Positions 1 through 11,199 of a DNA stretch of 64,000 nucleotides are shown piece after piece. Source of the DNA: Roseobacter insulae (GTDB lineage: Bacteria; Pseudomonadota; Alphaproteobacteria; Rhodobacterales; Rhodobacteraceae). How positions within the stretch are numbered: position 1 is the first letter of the stretch; each line of letters opens with the position of its first letter. The notes beneath the pieces are model-generated. The model saw nothing but the letters and a program-made list of their open reading frames with translations, did not search any database and was not told where the DNA came from. The stretch covers positions 221,001-285,000 of the forward strand of contig NZ_JAHXDN010000001.1 of NCBI RefSeq assembly GCF_019375555.1, written 5' to 3'. The translations under genes were made by a program, and so were the position numbers.

Positions 1-2
1 GA

Positions 3-299
3 AAGGGCGAGGGGCCGTTCTTCATTGAGCTTGAAACGTACCGCTACCATGGCCACCACGTTGGCGACATCAACCGTGAGTACTATCGGTCCAAAGAAGA
101 AGAGACCGATTGGAAAACAAATCGCGATCCGATCACGCGCTTCCGCGCGACCTTGTTGGAGCAGGGGATCGTCACAGAGGAACAGGTCGAAGCGATCAAT
201 GCCGAGATCGCTCAGGATGCAGCCGATGCTGTCGCCTATGCGCTTGAGGCTCCGTACCCGGACGTCTCCGAAGTTGACATGCACGTTTATGCGGCCTGA
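3..299 (+). CDS. 2-oxoacid dehydrogenase E1 component, alpha subunit (C-terminal part)
   Basis: The frame is open from the window edge and gives the last 98 residues of a thiamine-diphosphate-dependent E1 alpha subunit (pyruvate/acetoin dehydrogenase family). The visible stretch ETYRYHGHHVGD matches the family's phosphorylation-loop/active-site segment (YRYHGHS type). The C-terminal helix with many Glu and Ala residues is also typical. E1 decarboxylates the 2-oxoacid and passes the acyl group to lipoyl-E2. The gene ends 12 nt before the E1 beta start, so the two are co-transcribed. The N-terminus, including the TPP-binding motif, lies outside the window, so the substrate cannot be judged from this fragment. 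Confidence 0.85.
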   Translation, partial: KGEGPFFIELETYRYHGHHVGDINREYYRSKEEETDWKTNRDPITRFRATLLEQGIVTEEQVEAINAEIAQDAADAVAYALEAPYPDVSEVDMHVYAA

Positions 300-311
300 G
301 GAGAGACAGTC

Positions 312-1307
312 ATGCGCGAGATAACTTTATCTAAAGCCGTGAACGAAGCGTTGGCGGAAGAGATGCGTCGTGACCCGACGGTCTTGATTCTAGGCGAAGA
401 CGTTGCCGAGGCCGGAACGCCTTTCAAGGTCATGTCTGGTCTGGTTGAGGAATTTGGAACCGAGAGAGTGATCGACACACCTATTTCCGAGCCAGGCTTT
501 GTTGGAATGGCCGTCGGTGCCGCGATGACCGGCGCACGCCCTGTCGTTGACCTGATGTTCGGTGACTTTCTGTTTTTGATAATGGACCAGCTTTGCAACC
601 AGGCCGCCAAAACCCACTACATGTCCGGTGGAAAACTCAACGTTCCGATGGTTCTTCGTACCAACCTTGGTGCAACCCGGAGGTCAGCCGCGCAGCACAG
701 CCAGTCCTTGCAGGCGTTGGTTGCCCATATTCCGGGTCTCAAAGTGGCCATGCCCTCTTCGGCCTATGAGGCCAAGGGTTTGATGAAGACCGCCATCCGT
801 GACAACAACCCGGTGGTCATTTTCGAAGACAAGCTGATGTACCAGGACAAGGCCCCCGTGCCGGAGGAAGAATTTCTGATCCCGTTCGGCGAGGCCCACG
901 TGAAGCGCGAAGGCAGCGATATTACGCTCATCGCAACTTCCTCGATGGTGCAGGTGGCCGAAGGGGTTGCCGATCTTCTTGAGACTGAAGGCGTCTCGGT
1001 TGAAGTCATCGATCCTCGGACGATTGTGCCACTAGATGAAGACACGCTGCTTAAGAGCGTGCGCAAAACATCTCTCGCGATTGTCATCGATGAGGGCCAC
1101 CAGAGCTACGGCGTGACGGCGGAGATCGCCAGCCGCCTGAATGAGAAATCGTTCTACCATCTTGATGCTCCGGTGCAGCGGATGGGCGCAATGGACGTGC
1201 CGGTGCCGTTCTCCCCGGCGCTTGAAGACGTGACGGTGCCGACGGTTGAAACCGTTGCGCAAACCGCTCGAAAACTGATCGCGCGTGAGATGTTCGATGC
1301 CGCATGA
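312..1307 (+). CDS. 2-oxoacid dehydrogenase E1 component, beta subunit
   Basis: The 331-residue protein has the normal length for a separate E1 beta chain. Residues 4-180 form the pyrimidine-binding transketolase domain, and the C-terminal transketolase domain follows (about 195-320). DTPISEPGFVG contains the conserved Glu (E60) that activates the TPP aminopyrimidine. ATG 312 follows a GAGGAGAGAC ribosome-binding site. It pairs with the upstream alpha subunit to make the E1 heterotetramer that feeds the lipoyl protein encoded next, whose start overlaps this stop. Pyruvate or acetoin-type substrates are both possible. The embedded aldehyde dehydrogenase downstream suggests a dedicated catabolic complex rather than the housekeeping pyruvate dehydrogenase. 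Confidence 0.93.
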   Translation: MREITLSKAVNEALAEEMRRDPTVLILGEDVAEAGTPFKVMSGLVEEFGTERVIDTPISEPGFVGMAVGAAMTGARPVVDLMFGDFLFLIMDQLCNQAAKTHYMSGGKLNVPMVLRTNLGATRRSAAQHSQSLQALVAHIPGLKVAMPSSAYEAKGLMKTAIRDNNPVVIFEDKLMYQDKAPVPEEEFLIPFGEAHVKREGSDITLIATSSMVQVAEGVADLLETEGVSVEVIDPRTIVPLDEDTLLKSVRKTSLAIVIDEGHQSYGVTAEIASRLNEKSFYHLDAPVQRMGAMDVPVPFSPALEDVTVPTVETVAQTARKLIAREMFDAA

Positions 1308-2637
1308 TGTGACGATGCCTCAGCTTGGCATGGCTCAGGATGCCGGCACGATTGTGTCATGGCTCAAAGACGAAGGGGCCGAAGTTGCTGAGGGTGACCT
1401 GCTGTTCGAGGTCGAAACCGACAAAGCCACGCTGGAGGTCGAAGCATTGGCCAGTGGGTTCTTGACTAACATCGCGGCCACTGTTGGTGAGGAAGTTGCA
1501 GTTGGTGCGGTTATTGCGCGCATTTCCGAGACCGCCGCAGACACCGAAGATGCTGCGCCGGGGCAAGCCAGTCCCGCTCCAGTAGAAGCGCCAGCGGAAA
1601 AACCTGCCGGCACCCATGTCGCCATGCCCCAATTGGGCATGGCCCAAGATGCAGGCCTCCTTGTCGCTTGGCACAAACGGCCGGGCGACGCTGTCTCCGC
1701 GGATGACATTTTGTTTGAGGTCGAAACCGACAAAAGCACGATGGAAGTTGAGGCGGGCATTGATGGTTTTCTGGCGGCGACCTTCGCCCATGCCGGAGAG
1801 AACGTCCTTGTCGGGGAAACGGTCGCAATTATCTCCTCCACCTCGCCGTCCGAACCCTTTGCTTCAGCGGTCACAGAAAGCGTATCCGGTGCCGTGCCCA
1901 AGACTGCACCCGAAGAACCGAGCGCAGATGCGGTCGCATCCCCCGCAGCGCCGCCTATCACTCAGGCTCAGGCGCCTGTGACGCCGCAACCGCCGCGCGC
2001 CCGTGCCAGCCAAAACGGCAGGATATTGGCGTCGCCCAAGCTTCGCCGCCTTGCAGCAGCGGAAAACCTCGATCTGGCGCTCTTGGCTGATGCTGGTCAT
2101 CTGCACCCCTACCACACGCGCGATCTTGAGACTTTGCGGCGTTTGTCGCTGGAAGCAGCGCAAGAAACCACACCTTCTGTTGCGACAGCGTCGGTCCACC
2201 TCGTTGCCGAGACAGCGGTAGATGGCTCTCATGCCATCGCGGAATGGGCCGCATCAACACACGGTGTTTCGGCCCGACGCTGTTTGGCCAGCCTTTTCGC
2301 CGGTGCCTTGCACGAGGACGCCCCTTTTTCTGTCGCAGTGGAAACACGGCAGGGACGCGAAACCTATCTTGTCTCGAAAGCATCAGGGTTTTCGCAAGTC
2401 GTACCAAGCGACGAGGACCCTATCTGGGTTCTGCGTGACTACCGTGGCAGCAGATTGAAAACGGTCGCATTGGGGGCCGAGGCGCATCCGGTGGTCACGC
2501 TGACTGATCTGCCGACGAGCGGCGGTGTGCGCATCACACTGGAAAGTGCACCTAACCGCATCACACCATCCGAAGCGCTCATGCTCATCACAACTTTTGC
2601 GGATTGTATCGAAGAACCGCTGCGGCACATTTTGTAA
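1297..2637 (+). CDS. E2-like protein with two lipoyl domains and a degenerate catalytic domain
   Basis: From ATG 1297 (446 residues; a GTG at 1285 would add four) there are two tandem lipoyl domains. Each has the lipoylation motif ETDKxTxEVEA, with target lysines near 43 and 146. Pro/Ala-rich linkers follow, then a peripheral-subunit-binding-like segment (about 244-281, ASPKLRRLAAAENLDL). The last 150 residues resemble the acyltransferase fold (ITPSEALMLITTFADCIEEPLRHIL-like tail) but lack any HxxxDG or HxxxNG motif, so this chain should carry lipoate without transferring acyl groups. The catalytic core is a separate gene at 4087. The start overlaps the E1 beta stop by 11 nt, implying translational coupling. 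Confidence 0.85.
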   Translation: MPHDVTMPQLGMAQDAGTIVSWLKDEGAEVAEGDLLFEVETDKATLEVEALASGFLTNIAATVGEEVAVGAVIARISETAADTEDAAPGQASPAPVEAPAEKPAGTHVAMPQLGMAQDAGLLVAWHKRPGDAVSADDILFEVETDKSTMEVEAGIDGFLAATFAHAGENVLVGETVAIISSTSPSEPFASAVTESVSGAVPKTAPEEPSADAVASPAAPPITQAQAPVTPQPPRARASQNGRILASPKLRRLAAAENLDLALLADAGHLHPYHTRDLETLRRLSLEAAQETTPSVATASVHLVAETAVDGSHAIAEWAASTHGVSARRCLASLFAGALHEDAPFSVAVETRQGRETYLVSKASGFSQVVPSDEDPIWVLRDYRGSRLKTVALGAEAHPVVTLTDLPTSGGVRITLESAPNRITPSEALMLITTFADCIEEPLRHIL

Positions 2638-2652
2638 CCACTCGAGGACCCC

Positions 2653-4077
<1,425 letters not shown>

Positions 4078-4086
4078 GAGCGTTGG

Positions 4087-4962
4087 ATGTCAAATGTGAT
4101 TGCCAGCCCAACCACACGAAGAATGGCGCGCGAAATGAACGTAGACATTCAGCAATTAGCAGACAGATTGGGGCGCCAGACCATGGGACCTGAAGACTTG
4201 ATCAATTCGGGAGCCGTAAGAGGCAACACCGACCATGGCTATTGGGATATAGACCATAGCGAGTATGGCCCGGTGAGACACGAACCGATGACACGCATTG
4301 CAAAACTTGCCGCGCGAAATCTTGCGGCGGCGCACCGGCACATTCCAGCCGTAACGCACCACGACCAAGCCGATGTATCCGCGCTACAGGAACTGCGGAA
4401 AAGCTGGGCGCCAGAGGCTAACGCGCAAGGCGTGAAGCTGACGGCCCTCTCCTTCTATGTAGCCGCACTGGCACGGTGTTTGCGGGTTTTCCCCAACTTC
4501 AATGCCTCTCTGTCTCCTGATGAAGAGACGTTGACCTTCAAGGAGTACATCCACGTTGGCATCGCGGTGGACACATCGCATGGATTGCTCGTGCCCGTCA
4601 TCCGCGATGCGGATTGCAAAGGTCTGCTCCAGATCGCAGCCGAGATTTCTGACCTGGCCAAACGTGCACATGACCGCAAACTCCCGCCAAGCGATATGGG
4701 CGGCGCGTCAATGTCGATCTCGAACCTCGGTGGGATCGGCGGGACGGCATTTACCCCAATCGTGAACCCACCAGAGGTTGCGATCCTCGGAATCACCCGC
4801 ACGAAAACTGTGACAGCTTGGGACGGCAATGTCCCAAAGCCCGTCCCGGTAGTCCCGCTCGATCTGAGCTATGACCACCGTGTGATAAACGGCGCAGATG
4901 CCGCCCGCTTCCTTGCGCATTTTGGCCAACTGATCTCGGACCCACGAAACTTTCTAATTTAA
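4087..4962 (+). CDS. 2-oxoacid dehydrogenase E2 acyltransferase core without lipoyl domain
   Basis: The 291-residue protein starts directly with a peripheral-subunit-binding domain (about 4-40, ASPTTRRMAREMNVDI and GPEDL) and continues into the full 2-oxoacid dehydrogenase acyltransferase domain (60-291). The active-site motif is DHRVINGADAARF: His264 is present and the usual Asp is Asn268, a variant I recall from Azotobacter vinelandii E2p. The SMSISNLGGIGG...FTPIVNPPEVAILGI segment is conserved. There is no lipoyl domain; that function sits on the protein at 1297. Together the two chains reconstitute one E2. It begins 9 nt after the aldehyde dehydrogenase. Confidence 0.88.
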   Translation: MSNVIASPTTRRMAREMNVDIQQLADRLGRQTMGPEDLINSGAVRGNTDHGYWDIDHSEYGPVRHEPMTRIAKLAARNLAAAHRHIPAVTHHDQADVSALQELRKSWAPEANAQGVKLTALSFYVAALARCLRVFPNFNASLSPDEETLTFKEYIHVGIAVDTSHGLLVPVIRDADCKGLLQIAAEISDLAKRAHDRKLPPSDMGGASMSISNLGGIGGTAFTPIVNPPEVAILGITRTKTVTAWDGNVPKPVPVVPLDLSYDHRVINGADAARFLAHFGQLISDPRNFLI

Positions 4963-5057
4963 GTCTGCCTGGTTTCGAGAAGTGGGCCGCCGATTTAATC
5001 GACGCGCGGGTGAGGGAAGCTCGTTCAAAAAAGATTAACAGAACTGGGGCTACATTC

Positions 5058-6632
5058 GTGAAAATCGGGGCACCGAAAGAGACATTCGAGGGGGAAGCGC
5101 GCGTCGCGATCACTCCCGAAAGCGCGCTCCAGCTGCAAAAGCTGGGCTATGACGTGGTTGTGGAGAGCAAAGCGGGCCAGGCCGCTGGCTTCTCGGACGC
5201 CGCCTTCAAGGAGGCTGGTGTTGAGGTGGTGAAAACCGCTGCGGCGCTGTTCAAGGCCGCCGATGTCATCGCCAAGGTGCGCCCGCCCAGCGAGGCCGAA
5301 GCCAAGCGCCTGACCAAAGGCCAGACGCTGATCTCCTTCTTCTACCCTGCCTCCAACGAAAAGCTGATGGAGCTGGCCAAGGGCAAGGGCGCGAACGTCA
5401 TTGCGATGGACATGGTCCCCCGGATCAGCCGCGCCCAGAAGATGGATGCGCTGTCGTCGATGGCCAACATAGCGGGCTACCGCGCCGTGATCGAGGCGGG
5501 CAACAACTTCGGCCGCTTTTTCACCGGTCAGGTGACCGCCGCCGGTAAAGTGCCCCCTGCGAAAGTGCTGGTTGTGGGTGCGGGTGTGGCGGGCCTTGCC
5601 GCCATCGGTACCTCCACCTCGCTCGGTGCGATCACTTACGCCTTCGATGTGCGCCCGGAAGTGGCGGAACAGATCGAGTCGATGGGTGCCGAGTTCGTGT
5701 TCCTTGAGTTCGAGGACAGCGAATTGCCCGACGGTGCGGAAACAGGCGGCTATGCGCCTCCCTCATCGCCTGAGTTCCAAGCCAAACAGCTTGAGAAGTT
5801 CCGCGAAATCGCGCCGGACATGGACATCGTGATTACCACCGCGCTGATCCCGAACCGTGCGGCCCCCGTCCTTTGGACCAAAGACATGGTCGACGCGATG
5901 AAGCCGGGCTCCGTGATCGTGGACCTTGCCGCCGAGAAGGGCGGCAACTGTGAGCTGACCCAGATGGACAAGCGCGTTGTCACCGACAACGGCGTGATCA
6001 TCATCGGCTACACAGACTTCCCCTCGCGCATGGCCACGCAAGCCTCCACCCTCTATGGTAACAACATTCGCCACATGATGGCTGACCTCACGCCCGAGAA
6101 GGACGGTCAAGTCAACCACAACATGGAAGATGACGTGATCCGTGGCGCGACGATCACCTATGAGGGTGACATCACGTTCCCGCCGCCGCCGCCCAAAGTG
6201 GCCGCGATCGCGGTGCAGAAGAAAGAAAAGCACAAGGAGCTGACGCCGGAAGAAAAGCACGAGGCAGAGATTGCGGCGTTCAAGGCGCAAACCAAGCAGC
6301 AGGTCACCCTGCTCGGCGTGGGTGCCGCGCTTGTGCTGATGGTCGGCATGATCGCGCCCGCCTCCTTCATGCAGCACTTCATCGTGTTTGTCCTGTCGGT
6401 GTTCATCGGCTTCCAGGTGATCTGGAACGTGGCGCACTCGCTCCACACGCCGCTCATGGCCGTCACGAACGCGATTTCCTCGATCATTATTCTGGGTGCG
6501 CTGATCCAGATCGGGTCGAGCAGTTTCCTCATAACACTACTCGCTGCGTTGGGGGTCTTTTTGGCCTCGATCAACATCTTCGGCGGCTTCCTCGTGACAC
6601 GGCGCATGCTCGCCATGTTCCAAAAATCTTAA
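5058..6632 (+). CDS. pntA: NAD(P) transhydrogenase alpha subunit
   Basis: Starting at GTG 5058 the protein begins [22 protein letters not shown], the normal PntA N-terminus, and is 524 residues long. Residues 1-370 form the alanine-dehydrogenase/PNT NAD(H)-binding domain I, with the Rossmann motif [13 protein letters not shown] near residue 172. A charged linker leads to four hydrophobic helices (about 420-515). With PntB it forms the inner-membrane pump coupling proton entry to hydride transfer from NADH to NADP+. The open frame extends upstream to 5010, but those residues do not resemble the family. pntB follows after 13 nt behind a strong AAGGAGA site. Confidence 0.96.
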   Translation: MKIGAPKETFEGEARVAITPESALQLQKLGYDVVVESKAGQAAGFSDAAFKEAGVEVVKTAAALFKAADVIAKVRPPSEAEAKRLTKGQTLISFFYPASNEKLMELAKGKGANVIAMDMVPRISRAQKMDALSSMANIAGYRAVIEAGNNFGRFFTGQVTAAGKVPPAKVLVVGAGVAGLAAIGTSTSLGAITYAFDVRPEVAEQIESMGAEFVFLEFEDSELPDGAETGGYAPPSSPEFQAKQLEKFREIAPDMDIVITTALIPNRAAPVLWTKDMVDAMKPGSVIVDLAAEKGGNCELTQMDKRVVTDNGVIIIGYTDFPSRMATQASTLYGNNIRHMMADLTPEKDGQVNHNMEDDVIRGATITYEGDITFPPPPPKVAAIAVQKKEKHKELTPEEKHEAEIAAFKAQTKQQVTLLGVGAALVLMVGMIAPASFMQHFIVFVLSVFIGFQVIWNVAHSLHTPLMAVTNAISSIIILGALIQIGSSSFLITLLAALGVFLASINIFGGFLVTRRMLAMFQKS

Positions 6633-6645
6633 GGAGACGAGGACA

Positions 6646-8127
6646 ATGGATTACGGATTTACGATTGCGGCCTATGCGGTCGCGGGCGCCCTCTTCATCC
6701 TCTCTCTGGGCGGATTGAGCGGACAGGAAAGCGCAAAACGCGCGGTGTGGTACGGCATTGCAGGCATGGCGCTAGCGGTGTCCGCCACGATTGCGGGCCC
6801 GGGCCAAGGGCTTGCGGCGCTGTCGATCGTGCTGATCGCAGCGGGCGGCGCGGTGGGCTACCAGCTTGCCACCAAAGTGCAAATGACCCAGATGCCTGAG
6901 CTTGTGGCGATCATGCACTCGCTCGTGGGCCTCGCGGCTGTGTTCGTGGGCTTCAACGCGGACATTGAGCTGGCCCGTGTAGCGGCCACAATGGCGGCGG
7001 CTGATCTGCCCTTCCCAGCGCTGGATTACGGGCAGAAAGTGCCAGCAGCGGTCGCCGGTGAGTTTGGCTCCTTTGCCTCGCTTCTGGCCAAGAAGACGGC
7101 TGTGGAAGTGGGGATCCTGCGGGTCGAGCTGGTGCTCGGCATCTGGATCGGCGCGGTGACCTTCACGGGCTCCGTCATCGCCTACGGCAAGCTGGCCGGT
7201 AAGGTCGACTCGGCGGCCAAGAAGCTGCCCGGCGGCCATATGCTCAACATCGCCGCTGCCGCAGGTTCGGTGCTGCTGACGATGGTCTACCTGAGCGGCG
7301 GCGGCACCTTCACGCTGGTCCTCCTGACCCTTCTGGGCCTTTTCATTGGCTACCACCTGATCATGGGCATCGGCGGTGCGGACATGCCCGTGGTCGTCTC
7401 AATGCTCAACAGCTACTCCGGCTGGGCGGCGGCAGCCATCGGCTTCTCGCTCGGCAACGACCTACTGATTGTAGTGGGTGCGCTTGTTGGCTCCTCGGGC
7501 GCAATCCTATCCTACATCATGTGTAAGGCCATGAACCGCTCGTTCATCTCCGTGATCCTCGGGGGCTTCGGCGGCCCGGCAGGGGAGCAAATGGCGGTGG
7601 AAGGCAAGCAGGTCGCGATTGAAGCCGATAGCGTTGCAACCGCTCTCAATGAAGCCGACAGCATCATCATCATCCCCGGCTACGGCATGGCGGTGGCACA
7701 GGCCCAGCAGACGGTGGCAGAGCTCACCCGCAAGCTGCGTGCCAAGGGCAAAGATGTGCGCTTCGCGATCCACCCGGTTGCGGGGCGCTTGCCCGGCCAC
7801 ATGAACGTGCTGCTCGCAGAAGCCAAGGTGCCCTACGACATCGTGCTGGAAATGGACGAGATCAACGAGGATTTCCCCGAGACGGATGTCGCCATCGTGA
7901 TCGGGTCGAACGACATCGTGAACCCAGCCGCTCAGGACGATCCCAACAGTCCCATTGCTGGCATGCCGGTGCTCGAATGCTGGAAGGCCAAACAAGTGTT
8001 CGTGTCCAAACGCGGGCAAGGCACGGGTTATTCCGGGATCGAGAACCCGCTGTTCTTCAAGGACAACACGCGGATGTTCTATGGCGACGCGAAAGCGAGC
8101 TTCGATACGCTTCTGCCGATGATTTAA
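6646..8127 (+). CDS. pntB: NAD(P) transhydrogenase beta subunit
   Basis: The 493-residue protein has the PntB layout: an N-terminal half of roughly nine transmembrane segments (domain II), then the soluble NADP(H)-binding domain III. The latter carries [14 protein letters not shown] near residue 345 and [20 protein letters not shown] near residue 425. Length and motifs are normal for the family. It is translated from ATG 6646 behind AAGGAGACGAGGACA and is co-transcribed with pntA. The complex supplies NADPH at the expense of the proton gradient. Confidence 0.97.
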   Translation: MDYGFTIAAYAVAGALFILSLGGLSGQESAKRAVWYGIAGMALAVSATIAGPGQGLAALSIVLIAAGGAVGYQLATKVQMTQMPELVAIMHSLVGLAAVFVGFNADIELARVAATMAAADLPFPALDYGQKVPAAVAGEFGSFASLLAKKTAVEVGILRVELVLGIWIGAVTFTGSVIAYGKLAGKVDSAAKKLPGGHMLNIAAAAGSVLLTMVYLSGGGTFTLVLLTLLGLFIGYHLIMGIGGADMPVVVSMLNSYSGWAAAAIGFSLGNDLLIVVGALVGSSGAILSYIMCKAMNRSFISVILGGFGGPAGEQMAVEGKQVAIEADSVATALNEADSIIIIPGYGMAVAQAQQTVAELTRKLRAKGKDVRFAIHPVAGRLPGHMNVLLAEAKVPYDIVLEMDEINEDFPETDVAIVIGSNDIVNPAAQDDPNSPIAGMPVLECWKAKQVFVSKRGQGTGYSGIENPLFFKDNTRMFYGDAKASFDTLLPMI

Positions 8128-8143
8128 TGAGGATCAGTTTTGC

Positions 8144-8818
8144 ATGGTTGGAGGTCATTACATAACAGCTATCGTTCGTAAATTAACGCCTGAATCAAGG
8201 TTGGGTCTAGCGATACTGTCCTTTACGGCAGGTTTTGCAGATGCAGCCTGCTTCGTATTCTTCTCAGGGCTATTTGCTGCTCATGTCACGGGAAATATTG
8301 TACTCTTGGCGGCTTCGCTGTCGCAAGATATGGATGACACTTCGTTGCTCAAGATCGCTTCTTTTCCCGCCTTTGTGGTTGCAGTTTGGTTAACCGCACA
8401 GATTTCAAGAAATTTAAAACTGACAGCGTCGATTCTCTTTACATTGGAAGGTGCAATTCTTGTCATAGTCGGCCTTGTGGGATTGTTAGCGTCAGACGAG
8501 CCAAGCCATGGGGTCATTAATTTTGCGATGGCTGTTGCGGTTGTTTTTGCTTTGGGCATACAAAACCAAGCGCAAGTCGCTTTAGATACGCCTCCAACTA
8601 CTGTCATGACCGGAAATGTTACAAGGCTGATAGGAAGTCTGTTTGCCCAGGGTAGTAAAGACGATCAACTCGACGAAATCATATTGGAAATTTCAGCGTT
8701 CACGATTGGGTGCATTGGTGGAGCGGCGGGCGTCATGGTGTTCGGACTGTCAAGTTTCTTACCTGTAGGTCTGATTTTGTGCTGTCTGTTTTTTGGAACG
8801 TCAAAGGGACAAATCTGA
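8144..8818 (+). CDS. DUF1275 / YoaK-family membrane protein
   Basis: The 224-residue protein is hydrophobic with about six membrane segments. Its N-terminal FTAGFADAACFVFFSGLFAAHVTGN segment and later GIQNQAQVAL...TTVMTGNVTRL are the two conserved DUF1275 motifs. The family has no firmly assigned function and is often treated as a putative permease. The gene lies 16 nt after pntB in the same direction, but its lower GC content sets it apart, so it may be a separate acquisition. Start ATG 8144 gives the family's usual N-terminal length. Confidence 0.85.
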   Translation: MVGGHYITAIVRKLTPESRLGLAILSFTAGFADAACFVFFSGLFAAHVTGNIVLLAASLSQDMDDTSLLKIASFPAFVVAVWLTAQISRNLKLTASILFTLEGAILVIVGLVGLLASDEPSHGVINFAMAVAVVFALGIQNQAQVALDTPPTTVMTGNVTRLIGSLFAQGSKDDQLDEIILEISAFTIGCIGGAAGVMVFGLSSFLPVGLILCCLFFGTSKGQI

Positions 8819-8883
8819 ATTCATTCTATCTAATCGATGTATTCGGAGACGTGACATACATAGCAAACCGAAAAGGAACGAAA

Positions 8884-8967
8884 ATGACGTTTGGACTGCC
8901 TGAGATTATTATTGTTGGTGTTGTCTCTGGCATTTTAGCGGCCCTGATATGGGCTTACTACTTCTAG
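8884..8967 (+). CDS. Putative 27-residue single-span membrane peptide
   Basis: ATG 8884 is preceded by AAAAGGAACGAAA, a good ribosome-binding site, and encodes MTFGLPEIIIVGVVSGILAA plus a short hydrophobic tail ending WAYYF. Almost the whole peptide is one predicted transmembrane helix. The frame is open further upstream to 8710, but that part overlaps the DUF1275 gene and has no ribosome-binding site. No family is recognised. Small membrane peptides of this kind often modulate a nearby transporter, so DUF1275 or PntAB are possible partners; this is inference only. Confidence 0.45.
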   Translation: MTFGLPEIIIVGVVSGILAALIWAYYF

Positions 8968-9776
8968 AAATTGGCTTGATCCTTGGTGGCGTTTGGAGAG
9001 CAAGTCGAAAGATGAGCTCAAGCATTTTGGTGGCGTTCCGTGTGACTTGAGATGCCTGATCTGTCGGGTTTTGCTCAGGGGGATAAAGTCCCGTTTATAC
9101 AATCAGATCAACAAATTTGCGAAGTATTCGCGCGAGGACATCAGTTGCGCGCTTGCCTCCCAGATACTTCGGGCGTGACGTGGCCCTTGACCAAAGCGAG
9201 TTTGAAATGATCCATCAAAATGCGGCGTTTGCGTCGCAAGGTTTGGCCAGCTTGCATCTACTGGCGGATTTTTTTGACGCTGACGAGCGGGTTCATCAAA
9301 TCAGCGGGCCATCGCGTTGGAGCCTCTTTTCAGGATGTTCGACGAACGTATCGCTAACTCCGCTGTATTGGACTTTGCCGAAATGACAGGAAAAACGCCA
9401 TTGGCTTCTTGAATAGATCAACTTAAGAAGTCTTACACTGTTTGCGACACTTCAAAATGAGGCTCACAAGTTTCTCCTCCGGGAACAGATTATCTGTTGG
9501 TCTCTAAGCACTCGCCACTTCCGTGCCCCCTGCTAGCCAAACAATCGCTGTGTCACTTTTTGCTTCTGTCTAACGTCCCGGCAATTTCGAAGCTGAGGTA
9601 CAGCATTTGATCTGCTGAACTAATCCCTTTTAATCTGCATCGAGCAAGTCCAGTTCACCTATTCGAACAAACCACTGGCCCGAGAGGATATCCGAGCATT
9701 CGCCACGCAACCTATGTTTGGAGCAAGTCGAACTCACGGGTTGCGGACATATTTCTGCCTCTCAAACCCAGACGGG
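8968..9776. other. Long intergenic stretch without a recognisable gene
   Basis: About 800 nt of mixed composition. Short open frames exist (for example 9117-9386 on plus), but none has a ribosome-binding site or a recognisable family. It may hold decayed coding sequence. I see no RNA gene, array or clear repeat. Confidence 0.5.
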
Positions 9777-10742
9777 CTAAGTCCGCTTTCGCTCGAACTC
9801 TTGCTCGATAACCTCGGTGCCCCATTGCTTGCCCCGATTTTCACGAACAAGTTCGAAACCATGCTTTTCATATAGGTGGCGCGCCGCATCCAGCCCTTTG
9901 AAAGTCCACAGACGCGTCCGTTCGAAACCTGCCGCATCGACAAACAACGTCACCTCTTCAAGAAGCACATTACCGATACCCGTTCCTTGGGCCTCGGGAC
10001 TGACGATGAACCACCTGAGATGGCAGACACCTTCCCCAAGGTCCTCTCCATCAAGCGATACCGATCCAAGAAGTGTATCGCCAAGAAAAGCAGAGAATGT
10101 CGTGTTCGCAGGGTTCTCTAGGCGCCCCATGAACTCCGACATTTCGGTTGCAACCTTCCTCTCAAAGACGGCCCCGAACCCATAGTTGGTCGCGTAATAC
10201 GAGGCGTGTAGGCCAACGACGGAAGCAATCACACCCGGGCAATAACCCTTGCGAATTTCCACGGCACTGGCGCGCGAAGCGTGGCTTTCATCTCCTCGCA
10301 GTGCCTTGGCGAAGAGCGTCAAACCTGTTTCGACCTTTGTGAGATCATCCTTCGCAAGATGTTCAGAGGCGTACCTCATTTGCTGGCGTCCGAAGTCTTC
10401 AAGTGTTTTCAGGAGAGCCTTGCCGTCCCCGGTCAGAGCGAGTTTCCGAGACCGCCGGTCAGCGGGGTTTGACTTGGCCTCAACTAATCCGTCTTCGATG
10501 AGTTTCTGGACAAGGCGACTGATCGAGGACTTCTCCAGACGAAGCATGTCGCCCAGATCACTTGCAGTTGTGACTGTGCCGTAACCCAATTCTATGATGG
10601 TGTGCACGGCTGACGGCGACAGCGCGGTTCCAGCTAGTCCTTTCTGCATAAATCCAAGTGCCCGCACGATGTCACGTGAAGCTGACAGCAGTGTGTCGAT
10701 GCGCTGTATGGAAACTGACTGGCTCATAGTTGTATTATGCAA
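9777..10742 (-). CDS. MarR-type regulator fused to a GNAT N-acetyltransferase
   Basis: The 321-residue protein has an N-terminal MarR winged-helix domain (about 10-140; LEKSSISRLVQKLIEDGLVEAKSNPADRRSRKLALTGDG contains the recognition helix and wing). A GNAT domain follows (about 155-315) with an acetyl-CoA motif A of the form VSPEAQGTGIGNVLLEE. Such fusions are a known architecture. The protein probably binds DNA and acetylates a small molecule or protein. It is divergent from a long gene-free region, and its own promoter would lie there. The ligand and substrate cannot be inferred. Confidence 0.88.
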   Translation of the reverse strand: MHNTTMSQSVSIQRIDTLLSASRDIVRALGFMQKGLAGTALSPSAVHTIIELGYGTVTTASDLGDMLRLEKSSISRLVQKLIEDGLVEAKSNPADRRSRKLALTGDGKALLKTLEDFGRQQMRYASEHLAKDDLTKVETGLTLFAKALRGDESHASRASAVEIRKGYCPGVIASVVGLHASYYATNYGFGAVFERKVATEMSEFMGRLENPANTTFSAFLGDTLLGSVSLDGEDLGEGVCHLRWFIVSPEAQGTGIGNVLLEEVTLFVDAAGFERTRLWTFKGLDAARHLYEKHGFELVRENRGKQWGTEVIEQEFERKRT

Positions 10743-11199
10743 CTAATTTGTCATCCGTCTACCGACGGCTAGAGTCTGTTTTGGTACGACATTGCGGAAG
10801 TATGGGATCTCTGCAATCGTCTGATCGAAGGCAGTATATCGAAAGAAGCAAAAAAACTCCCCCAAGTTAGGCTGGCCCAAACCTGCCGTTCCACCGTCAC
10901 AAGGAATTCTACGGCGCGAACTTCATTGCCGCCATTCGCTGCATCCGCGAGATTCATGTACTGGCGGATGCACACTTTGTGGAACAAGCCGGTTCACAGC
11001 TACTGTTGACGTAGCGTTGGTTCACAGGTTCGGCACTATTTTGGCCGTACTGCGCAGTGCGGTCTTTTTTTTGGGGAGCCCTTTGCGACGCTCAGTCAGT
11101 GACCGATCTGTGAGCCTTTCTGCGCGCTGGAGATACCCAACAGAACGCCTCCCGACAATTCCGAAACGGACGAGGACTGTTCATATGCGCCCCTGGTGC
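10743..11199. other. Intergenic region between MarR-GNAT gene and molybdenum hydroxylase
   Basis: About 450 nt with no convincing gene. It holds a strong plus-strand terminator-like hairpin at 11043-11072 with no annotated plus-strand gene upstream. The short minus-strand frame at 10769-10987 lacks a recognisable family or start signal. Confidence 0.5.
11043..11072 (+). terminator. Rho-independent terminator with no obvious upstream gene
   Basis: GGCCGTACTG and CAGTGCGGTC pair over ten positions with two G-U wobbles and are followed by eight T residues. On the minus strand there is no downstream T tract, so it acts on plus-strand transcription. No plus-strand gene precedes it within 2 kb, so it may end a small RNA or divergent transcript starting between 10743 and 11040. 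Confidence 0.65.

Noticed and set aside
4868..4912. Loss of activity of the E2 core because the catalytic Asp is Asn
   Set aside because: As far as I recall, Asn occupies this place in the active Azotobacter vinelandii enzyme, so the change alone does not indicate inactivation.
9117..9386. 89-codon plus-strand frame in the gap after the DUF1275 gene
   Set aside because: No recognisable family, no start signal; kept only as a note on the gene-free stretch.
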